Assembly (NCBI RefSeq): GCF_000685075.1
Contig: NZ_BAYD01000060.1
Coordinates: 1-60,234 of the forward strand
DNA length: 60,234 nt
Reading direction: 5' to 3'
DNA from: Paraburkholderia oxyphila NBRC 105797
GTDB taxonomy: Bacteria > Pseudomonadota > Gammaproteobacteria > Burkholderiales > Burkholderiaceae
The notes under the pieces are model-generated. The model was not told the DNA's origin, did not search any database, and saw only the letters and a program-made list of their open reading frames with translations. This document shows, one piece after another, positions 15,275 through 23,112 of this stretch; within the stretch, counting starts at the first letter, position 1; every line of letters begins with the position of its first letter. The position numbers and the translations under genes were made by a program.

Positions 15275-17092
15275 ATGTGCGGAATCGTTGCGGGCGTGGC
15301 CCAGCGCAACATCGTACCTTCGTTGCTGGAAGGTCTGAAGCGGCTCGAGTACCGCGGATATGACTCATGCGGCGTTGCGGTGCTCCAGCGCGGCGAAGCG
15401 CGCCGGGTTCGCACGCTCTCGCGCGTGTGCACACTGGAGGCCGACGCGCGCGCGCTCGACCTGGATGGCGCGACCGGCATCGCGCACACGCGTTGGGCGA
15501 CACATGGCATGCCGGTGATCGACAATGCGCACCCCATCTTTTCCGGCGAGCTGATTGCCGTCGTGCATAACGGCATCATCGAGAATCACGAGCAGCTGCG
15601 CCAGTCGCTGCGTGCGAAAGGCTATGTGTTCACGAGTCAGACCGATACCGAAGTGATCGCGCATCTGGTTCACGAACACTATTGCGGGGATATTCTCGCG
15701 GCGGTACACAACGCGACGAGGATGCTGCAGGGTGCCTATGCGATTGCCGTGATGTGCCGCGATGTGCCGGGACGCGTGATTGGCGCGCGGCAGGGTTCGC
15801 CGCTCGTCGTCGGTATTGGGAAGGAAGGCGTTTTTCTTGCCTCGGATACGTTCGCGCTTGCCGGTAGCGCTGAACGATTCATTTATCTCGAGGAAGGCGA
15901 TCTCGTCGATATCGAAGGCAAGGGCGTCAAGATCATCGACAAGGAGGGGCAAGCCGTTGCGCGCCGCGAGATTGCCTTCGTGCGCCATGCGTCGGATGCG
16001 GAGCTTGGCGCTTACCGCCATTTCATGCAGAAGGAGATCTTCGAGCAACCGGTGGCCGTTGCGCGCACGATTGCGTCAGTCACGGGGCGCGAAACGCATC
16101 AGGCGGGCATGCCGAAGCCGGAAGAGCTGGCTGAAGTAACGAATGTCGTGATGCTCGGCTGTGGCACCAGCCATTACGCGGCGTTGACGGCTTGCGGCTG
16201 GTTCGAGCACTTTGCCAACGTTGCCGCGCGGGCCGAGATTTCCAGCGAGTATCGATATCGCGATTATGTTTCGCCGGGCAATACACTCGTTGTCGCGGTT
16301 TCGCAGTCAGGCGAGACTGCCGATACGCTTGCCGCGCTGCGCTATACGCAGTCGATGGGCGAGCAGCGAACGCTGGCGATCTGCAATGTCGCCGCGAGCG
16401 CGATGGTCAGGCAATGCCGCTGGTCATTCATCACAGAGGCCGGCCCCGAGGTGGGCGTGGCGTCGACAAAGGCCTTCACGACTCAGCTTGTCGCGCTCTT
16501 CATGCTCGCGATCCAGATGGGCAAACAGCGCGGGCACGTGAGCGAGAGCGAAGCTGAAAGCTACATGCGCCAGCTCACCGCGCTGCCGGATGCGATGCGC
16601 AATGTGCTGGCGCGCGAGCCGGAAATCATGGCGTGGGCCGAAGCGCTTTATCAATCCGATCACGCGCTCTTTCTCGGGCGCGGCACGCACTATCCAATTG
16701 CACTCGAAGGCGCGCTCAAGCTCAAGGAGATTTCCTATATCCACGCAGAAGGGTACCCCGCAGGCGAACTCAAGCACGGGCCGCTCGCGCTCGTAACCGA
16801 TGCAATGCCCGTGATCGTGACGGCGCCCAACGATACGTTGCTGCACAAGCTGAAATCGAATATGGAGGAAGTGCGGGCGCGAGGCGGGCGTCTTTTTGTG
16901 CTCGCCGATTCGGACACGGGTTTGACGGTGGAGTCCGGCTTGCGCCTGATCCACATGCCGGCCTGGTTCCGGGCGCTTTCGCCGGTGCTGCATGTGGTGG
17001 CGCTGCAACTGCTCGCGTATCACGTGGCGTGCCTGCGCGGGACTGATATCGACAAGCCTCGTAATCTCGCGAAATCGGTTACGGTGGAATAG
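15275..17092 (+). CDS. glmS: glutamine--fructose-6-phosphate aminotransferase (isomerizing)
   Basis: GlmS of 605 residues, the normal length. It makes glucosamine-6-phosphate from fructose-6-phosphate and glutamine, the first step to UDP-GlcNAc. The N-terminal glutamine amidotransferase domain begins MCGIVAGVAQRN with Cys2 as the catalytic residue, followed by RLEYRGYDSCG, HTRWATHG and HNGIIENHE. Two SIS domains follow: MLGCGTSHYAAL, VSQSGETADTLAAL and STKAFTTQ, then LGRGTHYPIALEGALKLKEISYIHAEGYPAGELKHGPLAL. It ends with the catalytic tail DKPRNLAKSVTVE. AGGGAGG precedes the ATG. It lies 11 bases after the unknown exported protein. A genome of this type should also carry a housekeeping glmS next to glmU; this copy in the pga operon is probably dedicated to PNAG supply. 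That inference needs the rest of the genome. Confidence 0.96.
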   Translation: MCGIVAGVAQRNIVPSLLEGLKRLEYRGYDSCGVAVLQRGEARRVRTLSRVCTLEADARALDLDGATGIAHTRWATHGMPVIDNAHPIFSGELIAVVHNGIIENHEQLRQSLRAKGYVFTSQTDTEVIAHLVHEHYCGDILAAVHNATRMLQGAYAIAVMCRDVPGRVIGARQGSPLVVGIGKEGVFLASDTFALAGSAERFIYLEEGDLVDIEGKGVKIIDKEGQAVARREIAFVRHASDAELGAYRHFMQKEIFEQPVAVARTIASVTGRETHQAGMPKPEELAEVTNVVMLGCGTSHYAALTACGWFEHFANVAARAEISSEYRYRDYVSPGNTLVVAVSQSGETADTLAALRYTQSMGEQRTLAICNVAASAMVRQCRWSFITEAGPEVGVASTKAFTTQLVALFMLAIQMGKQRGHVSESEAESYMRQLTALPDAMRNVLAREPEIMAWAEALYQSDHALFLGRGTHYPIALEGALKLKEISYIHAEGYPAGELKHGPLALVTDAMPVIVTAPNDTLLHKLKSNMEEVRARGGRLFVLADSDTGLTVESGLRLIHMPAWFRALSPVLHVVALQLLAYHVACLRGTDIDKPRNLAKSVTVE

Positions 17093-17131
17093 GGATTTCG
17101 GGCTTGGGTTGCTGGTGTGCCGACTGGAAAT

Positions 17132-17215
17132 AGAAGCGTTTACAGGTAAACGCTTCTCCCTGTTTCCCCACAGTTTTTGTCGCCAAGCCCTTATTTTAGA
17201 AATGTAAACGCTTCT
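17132..17215. repeat. 12-base element present three times after glmS
   Basis: AGAAGCGTTTAC at 17132-17143 and its reverse complement GTAAACGCTTCT at 17146-17157 form a perfect 12+12 palindrome with a 2-base centre. A third copy of GTAAACGCTTCT lies at 17204-17215, in direct orientation to the right arm. It begins 39 bases after the glmS stop. It may be a 3' hairpin of the pga-glmS message or a regulator site; three exact copies in 84 bases are unlikely by chance. Confidence 0.6.
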
Positions 17216-17274
17216 GATTCCACGGCTGTAAATCGACAGCGTCTGCGGCCCAATCCCACAAAATTGCCACCAGA

Positions 17275-18195
17275 ATGACGGCCGAGCGCAGTCGCTGGGG
17301 TCTCGGCCCCGGTCTGCAAACTCCCGTACAGTCGATGCAGCGGCCGCCCCTGCGGCCAATTTCAGTACTCCGCACCTGGATTCTGCGTCCGGAACAGTTA
17401 GCGTTCCTGTATGGCCCGATTGAGCGCTGGAGCTATTTTGCAGGGAATGCCTGGACGGCCTCCTTGAGGCCGACCGTATCTTCTGCGCAGGCGTTGGAGT
17501 TGTCATCCTCTCAACGGGCAACGTTAAAGCGGGTGCAACTCATCGAGCAGACCTTGCAGTCCATTCAGGCTGCCGGGGAGCCGCTTGCGCCGAGCATTCA
17601 CCAGAAAGTGGATGCCCTCTTTGCCACCGGGACGGGCTACGGGTTGGGCGGGGAGGACCTGATGGTCTTTGTGGTTCAGGAGGCACTCGTTTCGCCTCAC
17701 ATTGCGCGGCATCCGGCTGTTGCGAAGGCGCTGGAGCCGGGGCAGGCTGAGTCCTATGCCGAAATCACACGCCACTGGACAGATGCTTATGGCGAGATTG
17801 GTCCCAAAGGGGCTTTCTGGACGGAGTTCGGTGAAACCGTCGGGTTTTATGTGGAGTATGGCGGTCGCTTTGTCGGCGCAGCGGCGGGACTGGTCGGGGC
17901 GATTTACGACTTCAAGGAAGCCAAGGAGAATTTCGAGCATCACAATCCTGGTTTAGCCTATCTGCATACCAGCTCCGTTGTCGCAAATGTCGCCTTCGCC
18001 ATTGCGACCATTCTCGGGGCCACGGTGTTTGTCTTTATCTTCATGATTCTCTTGATAGGGATTGGCCTCATCATTCTCTGGAAAAAGAAGGACAAAATTG
18101 GAGAGTGGCTGGAGAAGTGCTATTTTGGGACCGGAGACCCGAAGTTCTCCGAGTCGGACGAGCACAGGCAGTTTGAACTGTTGACCCAAGGATGA
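17275..18195 (+). pseudogene. probable C-terminal remnant of a VasX/BC_3021-type T6SS effector
   Basis: Open frame of 306 codons that reads like the C-terminal third of a large pore-forming type VI effector, not a whole gene. It begins without a signal or start context, continues through a helical region (YFAGNAWTASLRPTVSSAQAL, LKRVQLIEQTLQSIQAAG), and has hydrophobic stretches near the end (VGAAAGLVGAIYDFKEA, then VVANVAFAIATILGATVFVFIFMILLIGIGLIILW). It closes with KIGEWLEKCYFGTGDPKF, which matches the pattern (W/L, Cys-x-Phe-Gly) I associate with the tail of VasX-like toxins. The expected N-terminal VasX domain of several hundred residues is missing, and no VgrG or adaptor gene is nearby. 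The recognition is by pattern, so moderately sure; a small intact membrane protein cannot be excluded. Confidence 0.5.
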
Positions 18196-18200
18196 CCGCG

Positions 18201-18240
18201 ATGTACGACTACCTGACGAAGGTATCCACGTGCCTGGATT
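18201..18240 (+). pseudogene. start of a lost gene fused to the broken LysR gene
   Basis: An ATG at 18201 with AAGGATGA upstream begins a short reading frame (MYDYLTKVSTCLDCG) right after the effector remnant. Within about 15 codons it enters sequence that belongs, in another frame, to a LysR gene. I read this as the first codons of a former gene cut by a deletion; its identity is unknown. Confidence 0.4.
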
Positions 18241-19047
18241 GCGGACACCGACCAGCTTTTCAACGACATACGCACTTCGTCGGGCTCACCGTTTGGGGAA
18301 GTCCGAATCGGCATTTTGCCGTCGACGGCTCATCCGCTGATGACCACGCTATGTGAACGCATCAACGCCGCTTATCCGGACATCCGTCTGAACGTTCGGG
18401 AGAGTCAGTTGGGCGAGGTTGAGACGTGGCTGGACAGTGGACGCGTGGACCTCGCTATCCTTTTCCATGCGGAACGCGCCATGACGACGGATCGGCTCGC
18501 AACGCTCGCGACAATCGAGACCTATCTGGTAGGTGCACCGGACTCGCCTGTCCTGCAGCGGGAGGCCGTCGAGTTTCGGCATCTTGCGGGATTGCCTCTG
18601 ATATTGCCTGGACGACCTGACCGCCTGCGAAATCTGATGGATGATGAGGCTCGCCGGGCTGGCATCGAGCTTCGGACCGTGCTGGAAGCAGACTCGCTTG
18701 CTGTCCAGCGAGAGGTAGCAGCTACCGGACGCGGATATGCTGTGCTCGGGCCATGGGCAATCGCCCCCGATGTGCGCTCTGGCCGGTTGCGCGCTTCAAG
18801 AATCGTCAAGCCCAACATCACTCGCTTCGTGACCCTTGCCAGCTCAAGCCAGGGCGCGATGACCCCGGCAATCCGGATTGTGATTGCCACGCTGAAGGAA
18901 ATAGCATCAGAACTGTCCGAGTCCGGTGTGTACGACGGACTCGCGTCCCAGCGTGTCAAACCACACGAGCGCGCCGCGCCGGCGCCAACTGCGGGAGCAA
19001 AACAGACCTCCTCCAATCGCGCGGCGGCCGCGAGCCGAAAGAAGTAG
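18217..19047 (+). pseudogene. LysR family regulator lacking the DNA-binding domain
   Basis: The frame encodes a LysR effector-binding domain. In-frame sequence before the first usable start (TTG at 18316) still reads LFNDIRTSSGSPFGEVRIGILPSTAHPL, the typical hinge and first strand of a LysR regulatory domain. All of the N-terminal winged helix (about 80-90 residues) is missing, and a stop lies at 18214-18216. The rest (RINAAYPDIRLNVRE, LGEVETWLDSGRVDLAILF, AGLPLILPGRPDRLRNLMDDEARRAG, AATGRGYAVLGPWAI) is well kept and runs about 240 codons, ending in an Ala/Ser/Lys tail. Without the HTH it cannot act as a classical regulator. The closest type is a Nac-like or aromatic-catabolism LysR, but this is not certain. 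Likely a deletion product. Confidence 0.8.
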
Positions 19048-19106
19048 GGGGCTGCCTTGTTGCTGCTGAACGCGCTCCCCCCTGGAGGAGCGAGCGCGCA
19101 CTCCAC

Positions 19107-19181
19107 TCAGGATTTTGGGGCTTCGGCCGGCTGGTCGGTCCAGCCGCCACCGAGGGCCTCGACGAGCTTTATTGACGATGC
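19107..19181 (-). pseudogene. C-terminal scrap of an outer membrane efflux lipoprotein (NodT-like)
   Basis: Read on the minus strand, 24 codons before a TGA give ASSIKLVEALGGGWTDQPAE..., which matches the typical end of NodT/OprM-family efflux outer membrane proteins (Leu-x-x-ALGGGW). A TAG stop lies directly upstream, so nothing more of the gene remains. Confidence 0.55.
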
Positions 19182-19214
19182 CTACAGGGCCCCTATGCAG
19201 GCATGAGGCAAATT

Positions 19215-19379
19215 TCAGGCAGGTCCGAGGCGTTCGGTTTTGATTGTCGCCAGTCTGCTGCCAGCAAACGGGTCATTGCCCCAATCTACGCTGGAGCGCT
19301 TTCCTGACTCGGGTTCCGGCGCCCCACTGATTGCAAGGTGCTCCAGCGACTGTCCTGCGCCGAAGGTAGCCTGTGACAC
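19215..19379 (-). pseudogene. C-terminal fragment of an H-NS-like gene, paralogous to the intact one at 58.4 kb
   Basis: On the minus strand 54 codons before a TGA encode VSQATFGAGQSLEHLAIS...SSVDWGNDPFAGSRLATIKTERLGPA. This aligns along its whole length with the C-terminal half of the intact H-NS-like protein at 58436-58777 (QATSAGQSLEHFAIG...NSVDWRNDPFAGTRLATIKPERLGAS). The N-terminal half is absent. It is a decayed paralogue. Confidence 0.75.
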
Positions 19380-19447
19380 CCTCTCGTGCGGTTGGGGGAA
19401 CGCAATGGCGGGCGCGGAGTCGGTTCGCGAACGGGGGCACCTTTCGG

Positions 19448-19813
19448 TTACGCGACGCAGATGCCTGGCACCGCAATTTTCTGGAATAGGTGCGGCGTAG
19501 CAGTGGCCGACGACGGATAGGCCGAGACTTTGGCCCTGAATTCGGGGTTTGTGAATGCAGCTCGGAAATGAGCGGTGGTTTCCCAGACGGCGTAATTGAG
19601 ATACGTCGGACTCTCGCCAACCGCACGGTGCAGTTGTGTGGAGATGAAGCCCGGCTGACGCTTCATGAATTCCGCGTCGTCCTGCCAGACTTTGAGGAAC
19701 GTCTGCTCGTCGGCAGTTTCCAGCGTAAAGACATTCACCAGTACGACGGGGGAGGCATCAATTGCGACCTGACGCTCTATCGGAAAGGCGGGGTCAAGCG
19801 GATGGATGTGCAT
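19448..19813 (-). CDS. antibiotic biosynthesis monooxygenase (ABM) family protein
   Basis: Small protein of 121 residues with a ferredoxin-like ABM domain in residues about 20-100: VVLVNVFTLETADEQTFLKVWQDDAEFMKRQPGFISTQLHRAV...TYLNYAVWETTAHFRAAFTNPEF. These are the hallmarks of the family (beta strand with N-x-F, a helix with W, the PGF-x-S turn, N-Y-A-x-W-E). Family members are cofactor-free monooxygenases, haem-degrading enzymes or decarboxylases acting on quinone-like compounds; substrate here unknown. The ATG at 19813 is preceded by AGGGAG. It is divergent from a MarR gene, with a large palindrome in between, so it is likely repressed by that MarR protein and induced by an aromatic or quinone compound. 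Confidence 0.85.
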   Translation of the reverse strand: MHIHPLDPAFPIERQVAIDASPVVLVNVFTLETADEQTFLKVWQDDAEFMKRQPGFISTQLHRAVGESPTYLNYAVWETTAHFRAAFTNPEFRAKVSAYPSSATATPHLFQKIAVPGICVA

Positions 19814-19845
19814 TGCGAACTCCCTCAACGTACGGGTGTGATGTG

Positions 19846-19893
19846 CGCAATGGTTTCATATTGACACTATGATGTCAACATGAAACCATTGCG
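19846..19893. promoter_or_regulatory. large operator palindrome between the ABM gene and marR
   Basis: Arms of 21 bases (19846-19866 and 19873-19893) are complementary at 20 of 21 positions around a 6-base centre. The inner part reads TTGACA-n6-TGTCAA and the outer part AATGGTTTCAT-ATGAAACCATT. It ends 23 bases before the marR start and lies 32 bases before the ABM start, so it probably covers both promoters as the MarR operator. Confidence 0.75.
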
Positions 19894-19916
19894 CCATACT
19901 TGAAAAATGGTGATAG

Positions 19917-20378
19917 ATGCATAAAACCAGGCGAACGCCTGCCGGAACGGTCTTGTCAGAGATGATTCTTGACCTGTTTCGGCTCAACAATCGGCTTCTC
20001 TCGGCGGGAGACAGACTGGTCGCCGAACTGGGTCTGACAAGTGCTCGTTGGCAGGTTCTTGGGACCATCGCCGCAGCCAGGCGACCGCAGCCGGTCGCTT
20101 GGCTTGCGCGCGATGTAGGCGCACACCGTCAGAACGTTCAGCGTATCGTTAATGAGCTCGCGGAGGAGGGAATCGTTGCCTTCGAGCCTAATCCACACCA
20201 CCGACGGGCGGCCCTTGTCGTCTTGACTGACAAGGGTATGCGGGCGTTCGAGGACGCGATGCGCCTGCAGGTGCCATGGGTCAACAATCTTGCGGATGGA
20301 CTGCAAGTAGAGGACCTTGACACGACACAAAAGGTCATCACTGAGGTGCTTCGGAAATTGGAAGGCGATGGTGAGTAG
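19917..20378 (+). CDS. MarR family transcriptional regulator
   Basis: Regulator of 153 residues, typical MarR length. N-terminal dimerisation helix (LSEMILDLFRLNNRLLSAGDRLVAELGLTSARWQVLGTI), then the winged helix-turn-helix: VAWLARDVGAHRQNVQRIVNELAEEGIVAFEPNPHHRRAALVVLTDKGMRAFEDA, with the wing and the conserved Asp/Arg-containing ALVVLTDKG strand. The C-terminal helix completes the dimer interface. The ATG at 19917 is the first in frame. It is divergent from the ABM monooxygenase gene and shares a 48-base palindromic region with it. Likely an autoregulated repressor released by a phenolic or quinone ligand, as is common for MarR proteins; the ligand is unknown. Confidence 0.9.
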   Translation: MHKTRRTPAGTVLSEMILDLFRLNNRLLSAGDRLVAELGLTSARWQVLGTIAAARRPQPVAWLARDVGAHRQNVQRIVNELAEEGIVAFEPNPHHRRAALVVLTDKGMRAFEDAMRLQVPWVNNLADGLQVEDLDTTQKVITEVLRKLEGDGE

Positions 20379-20498
20379 CCAGCAGTAGACTGCAAACTCG
20401 AGAGTGTGGGGCGTCATCGAGGTGAGCGGGGCTGCGACCATCGCGCCGGTGCTAATCCAGCAGCGCAAGCCGCCGGTCGGGCAACGCGGCATTATCAA

Positions 20499-20530
20499 AA
20501 TGCGCCAGTCCATTCCGGTACTGGCGCATT
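20499..20530. terminator. terminator hairpin between marR and the MFS gene
   Basis: A perfect 11-base-pair stem (AATGCGCCAGT at 20499-20509 with ACTGGCGCATT at 20520-20530) and a 10-base loop lie between two convergent genes. On the minus strand it is followed by a short T run (TTTTGAT as read through the stem end), fitting a terminator for the MFS transporter transcript. Confidence 0.65.
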
Positions 20531-20572
20531 CGATTCGTCAGGCGGCTACCCCGCTTCGTAACCGGCTCCGCA

Positions 20573-21991
20573 TCATGCGCGGTACTGCAAGGCGCTCGCA
20601 ACGTTCTGAGTGCTGCCGGCTTCCAGCGACACATTGCGCGTCTCGCTGCCGCGCAGCCACCAGTACGCCGCTGCAATCGGCCCAGGCAACGCCAGCGCCA
20701 GCAGGGTGATCAATGCTGAGGACGGCGTGCCCGAACTGGCGTAAGCGTTCGTCAACATCAGCGGCGCCACCACCGCCCCGACTCGTCCCACAGCGACCGA
20801 TACACCCAACCCCGTCGCCCGCACACGAGTCGGCAGAATTTCGGACGAGACCACATAGCCAGAAATGTAGGCCCAGGTCACGCCGAACTGGATCATGCAG
20901 TAGCCGATCACCATGCCAGCCAGCGAACTCGTGCCGTAGATCACCAGGATCGACAGTGTCGTGAATGTGTAGCTGACGAACAGCGATGCGCGCCGTCCCC
21001 ACCGCTCGACCAGCACGGACGCTGTGAGACCGCCCATCAGCGCCGCCGCGTTGCCGTACATGTAGTAAAGCGGCATGTCGCCCGCGGGCACCTTCATGAA
21101 CGGCAGAATGACGAGGGCCATTAGCGACAGCACGCCGTAGACGACCGCGGCCTGCGAGAAGTTGAATGCGCTCGCAACTAGGCAGCGGGCGCGATACTCA
21201 CCGAACAGTGCTTTCACATTCCCCCAGAACGCGACCTGTTCCGGCATGAATCCAACCGACGGGTAACGCCGGGCCGCCTGCACCGCCTGCTCGGGCGTCG
21301 CGCAGTTGACGATCCGATCGACGATCGCCTCGGCTTCCGTCACGCGGCCTTGTTGCAGCAGCCAGCGCGGCGATTCCGGAATCGCGCGGCGAATCCAGAA
21401 GAACAGCAGCGCCATGGTCGTGCCGAGGCCGAAGCCGACGCGCCACGATATGTCCGCGGGCAGGTTGTTCAGCACCAGATACGACACTGCGGCGGACAGC
21501 AGGGCGCCGAGCGGAAAGCCCGAGAGAATGAGCGAGTCGGTCTTGCCACGATGCCGCTTCGGAATGAACTCGCCCATCGTCGCGGTGACCGCGGAATATT
21601 CACCCCCGACCGCCAGGGCCGTCATCGCGCGGAAGAACAGGAACGAGTCGAAATTCCACGAGAACACGGTCATCACGCTGAACGCGGCGTACCACAGCAG
21701 CGTCGCGAGAAAGAGCCGCTTGCGGCCGAAGCGGTCGGCCAGATAGCCGAAGCCGATCGCGCCGACTAGCATCCCGAACACCCATACGCTCACGGCGACA
21801 GAACCTTGTCCCGCGCTCAGATGCCACTGCGTCTTCAGTACGCCAAACACGCTGCCGATGATGTTGGTCTCGAACGAATCCAATGCCCAGCCGACGCCCA
21901 GCGCGACGATCATCAGGGTGTGAAAGCGCGTCCACGGCATGTTGTCGAGGCGCGCGAGCGCGTCTGTGTGTATCGTGTTTTCAGCGTTCAC
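20573..21991 (-). CDS. MFS transporter of the phosphonate cassette
   Basis: Twelve-helix major facilitator of 472 residues, of the sugar-porter/aromatic-acid:H+ symporter type. Visible signatures are GYLADRFGRKRLFLATLLWY between helices 2 and 3, FRAMTALAVGGEYSAVTATMGEFIPKRHRGK in helices 4-5, PESPRWLLQQGRVTEAEAIVDRI before the central loop, and the second-half VERWGRRASLF and SSEILPTRVRATGLGVSVAVGRVGA. The GTG at 21991 has AAGGA six bases upstream and overlaps the dehydrogenase gene by 4 bases; an ATG at 21940 is an alternative. Placement as last gene of an operon with phnX and an iron-type dehydrogenase suggests it imports the organophosphonate substrate. Substrate inferred from context only. 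Confidence 0.85.
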   Translation of the reverse strand: MNAENTIHTDALARLDNMPWTRFHTLMIVALGVGWALDSFETNIIGSVFGVLKTQWHLSAGQGSVAVSVWVFGMLVGAIGFGYLADRFGRKRLFLATLLWYAAFSVMTVFSWNFDSFLFFRAMTALAVGGEYSAVTATMGEFIPKRHRGKTDSLILSGFPLGALLSAAVSYLVLNNLPADISWRVGFGLGTTMALLFFWIRRAIPESPRWLLQQGRVTEAEAIVDRIVNCATPEQAVQAARRYPSVGFMPEQVAFWGNVKALFGEYRARCLVASAFNFSQAAVVYGVLSLMALVILPFMKVPAGDMPLYYMYGNAAALMGGLTASVLVERWGRRASLFVSYTFTTLSILVIYGTSSLAGMVIGYCMIQFGVTWAYISGYVVSSEILPTRVRATGLGVSVAVGRVGAVVAPLMLTNAYASSGTPSSALITLLALALPGPIAAAYWWLRGSETRNVSLEAGSTQNVASALQYRA

Positions 21992-23112
21992 GAGGGTTCC
22001 TTGAGCAACAACGGTGCGAAATTGAAAGAGGGAAAACGGGCACGCGAGCCAATGAAATTGCGTCCGCGAGCGCCATCGAATGCGTCGTCGACAATGCGGT
22101 CCCATTCTGCTGACGCAATCCCGTATGCGGCTGGATGCGTATCGACGTTCAGCAGCCCCAGGAATTTGGCGAGACGTTGTGGCGCGTGGTCCAGCGAGCC
22201 GAAGATGGCTTCGAGCGCGGCGTCGCACGCCGGATCGGCGCCGATGGCGGCCTGCATCACTGCCGGCAGGCAGAACGAGCACGCGAGGCCGTGCGGCACA
22301 CCATGGCCGAGCGTGATCGCATACGAAATGTTGTGCGCGAGTGCGGTGCGCGTATTCGAGAACGCAAGACCCGCACGCAACGCACCGAGCGCCATCTGGC
22401 TGCGCGCGTCGAGATCCGTGGGGTCGGCTGCGACGCGCGGCAGCGCGGCGACGATCTCGCGGGCGGCGTCGACGGCGAGGCCGCGCGTGACCGGATTCGC
22501 ATGCACGTTCCACAAGCTTTCGAGCGCGTGGGACAGCGCATCGAGTCCGCTCGCGACGGTCTGCACGTACGGCAAGCCCACCACGAGCCGCGGATCGACC
22601 AGCACGGCTTCCGGGTAGAGATCGTCGCGCGACAACGACAGCTTGCGGTCGTTCTCCGGATCCCACACCGTGGCCCATGACGTCACTTCGCTGCCGGTGC
22701 CCGAGGTGGTCGGAATCGCGATGATCGGCAACGCTCTGCGGCCGCTTTCGCGCCCCTGGGTCAGGTACGCGAGCATCGGCTCGAATTCGCCGTGTTCGGC
22801 GGCCAGCACTTTTGCCGAATCCATCACCGAGCCGCCGCCTAGTGCGACTAGCACATCGGGCAATCGAGGCAACGCCGCGAGTTGCGCGCACGCGGCGCGC
22901 AGCATCGCAATGGAGGGATTCGCTTCGACGTTGTCGATACAGGCGAGTGCGGGACCTGCAAGCGTTTCGATGCGCTGCGTCATCGCACGGAACGGCGCGT
23001 CGGGATAGGTGATGACCGCGTAGCTGCGGCCATGCAGCAGCGTGCCGATTTCATTGAGCGTGTCCACGCCAACGCGCACACGCACCGGGTTATGAAAGCT
23101 CCACGTGTTCAC
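21988..23112 (-). CDS. iron-containing alcohol dehydrogenase, probable phosphonoacetaldehyde/hydroxyethylphosphonate enzyme
   Basis: Group III (iron-type) dehydrogenase of 374 residues. NAD-binding ALGGGSVMDSAK (about residues 90-101) and PTTSGTGSEVTSWATV are conserved. Metal ligands are visible as Asp in VDPRLVVGLP, His in GLDALSHALES, and two His in AHNISYAITLGHGVPHGLA. The C-terminal tail is FNFAPLLL. It overlaps phnX and the MFS gene by 4 bases each. Family members near phosphonate genes interconvert phosphonoacetaldehyde and 2-hydroxyethylphosphonate. Here it could oxidise hydroxyethylphosphonate to feed PhnX, or reduce the acetaldehyde product. The first fits an operon that lacks an aminotransferase. 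Confidence 0.85.
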   Translation of the reverse strand: MNTWSFHNPVRVRVGVDTLNEIGTLLHGRSYAVITYPDAPFRAMTQRIETLAGPALACIDNVEANPSIAMLRAACAQLAALPRLPDVLVALGGGSVMDSAKVLAAEHGEFEPMLAYLTQGRESGRRALPIIAIPTTSGTGSEVTSWATVWDPENDRKLSLSRDDLYPEAVLVDPRLVVGLPYVQTVASGLDALSHALESLWNVHANPVTRGLAVDAAREIVAALPRVAADPTDLDARSQMALGALRAGLAFSNTRTALAHNISYAITLGHGVPHGLACSFCLPAVMQAAIGADPACDAALEAIFGSLDHAPQRLAKFLGLLNVDTHPAAYGIASAEWDRIVDDAFDGARGRNFIGSRARFPSFNFAPLLLKEPS

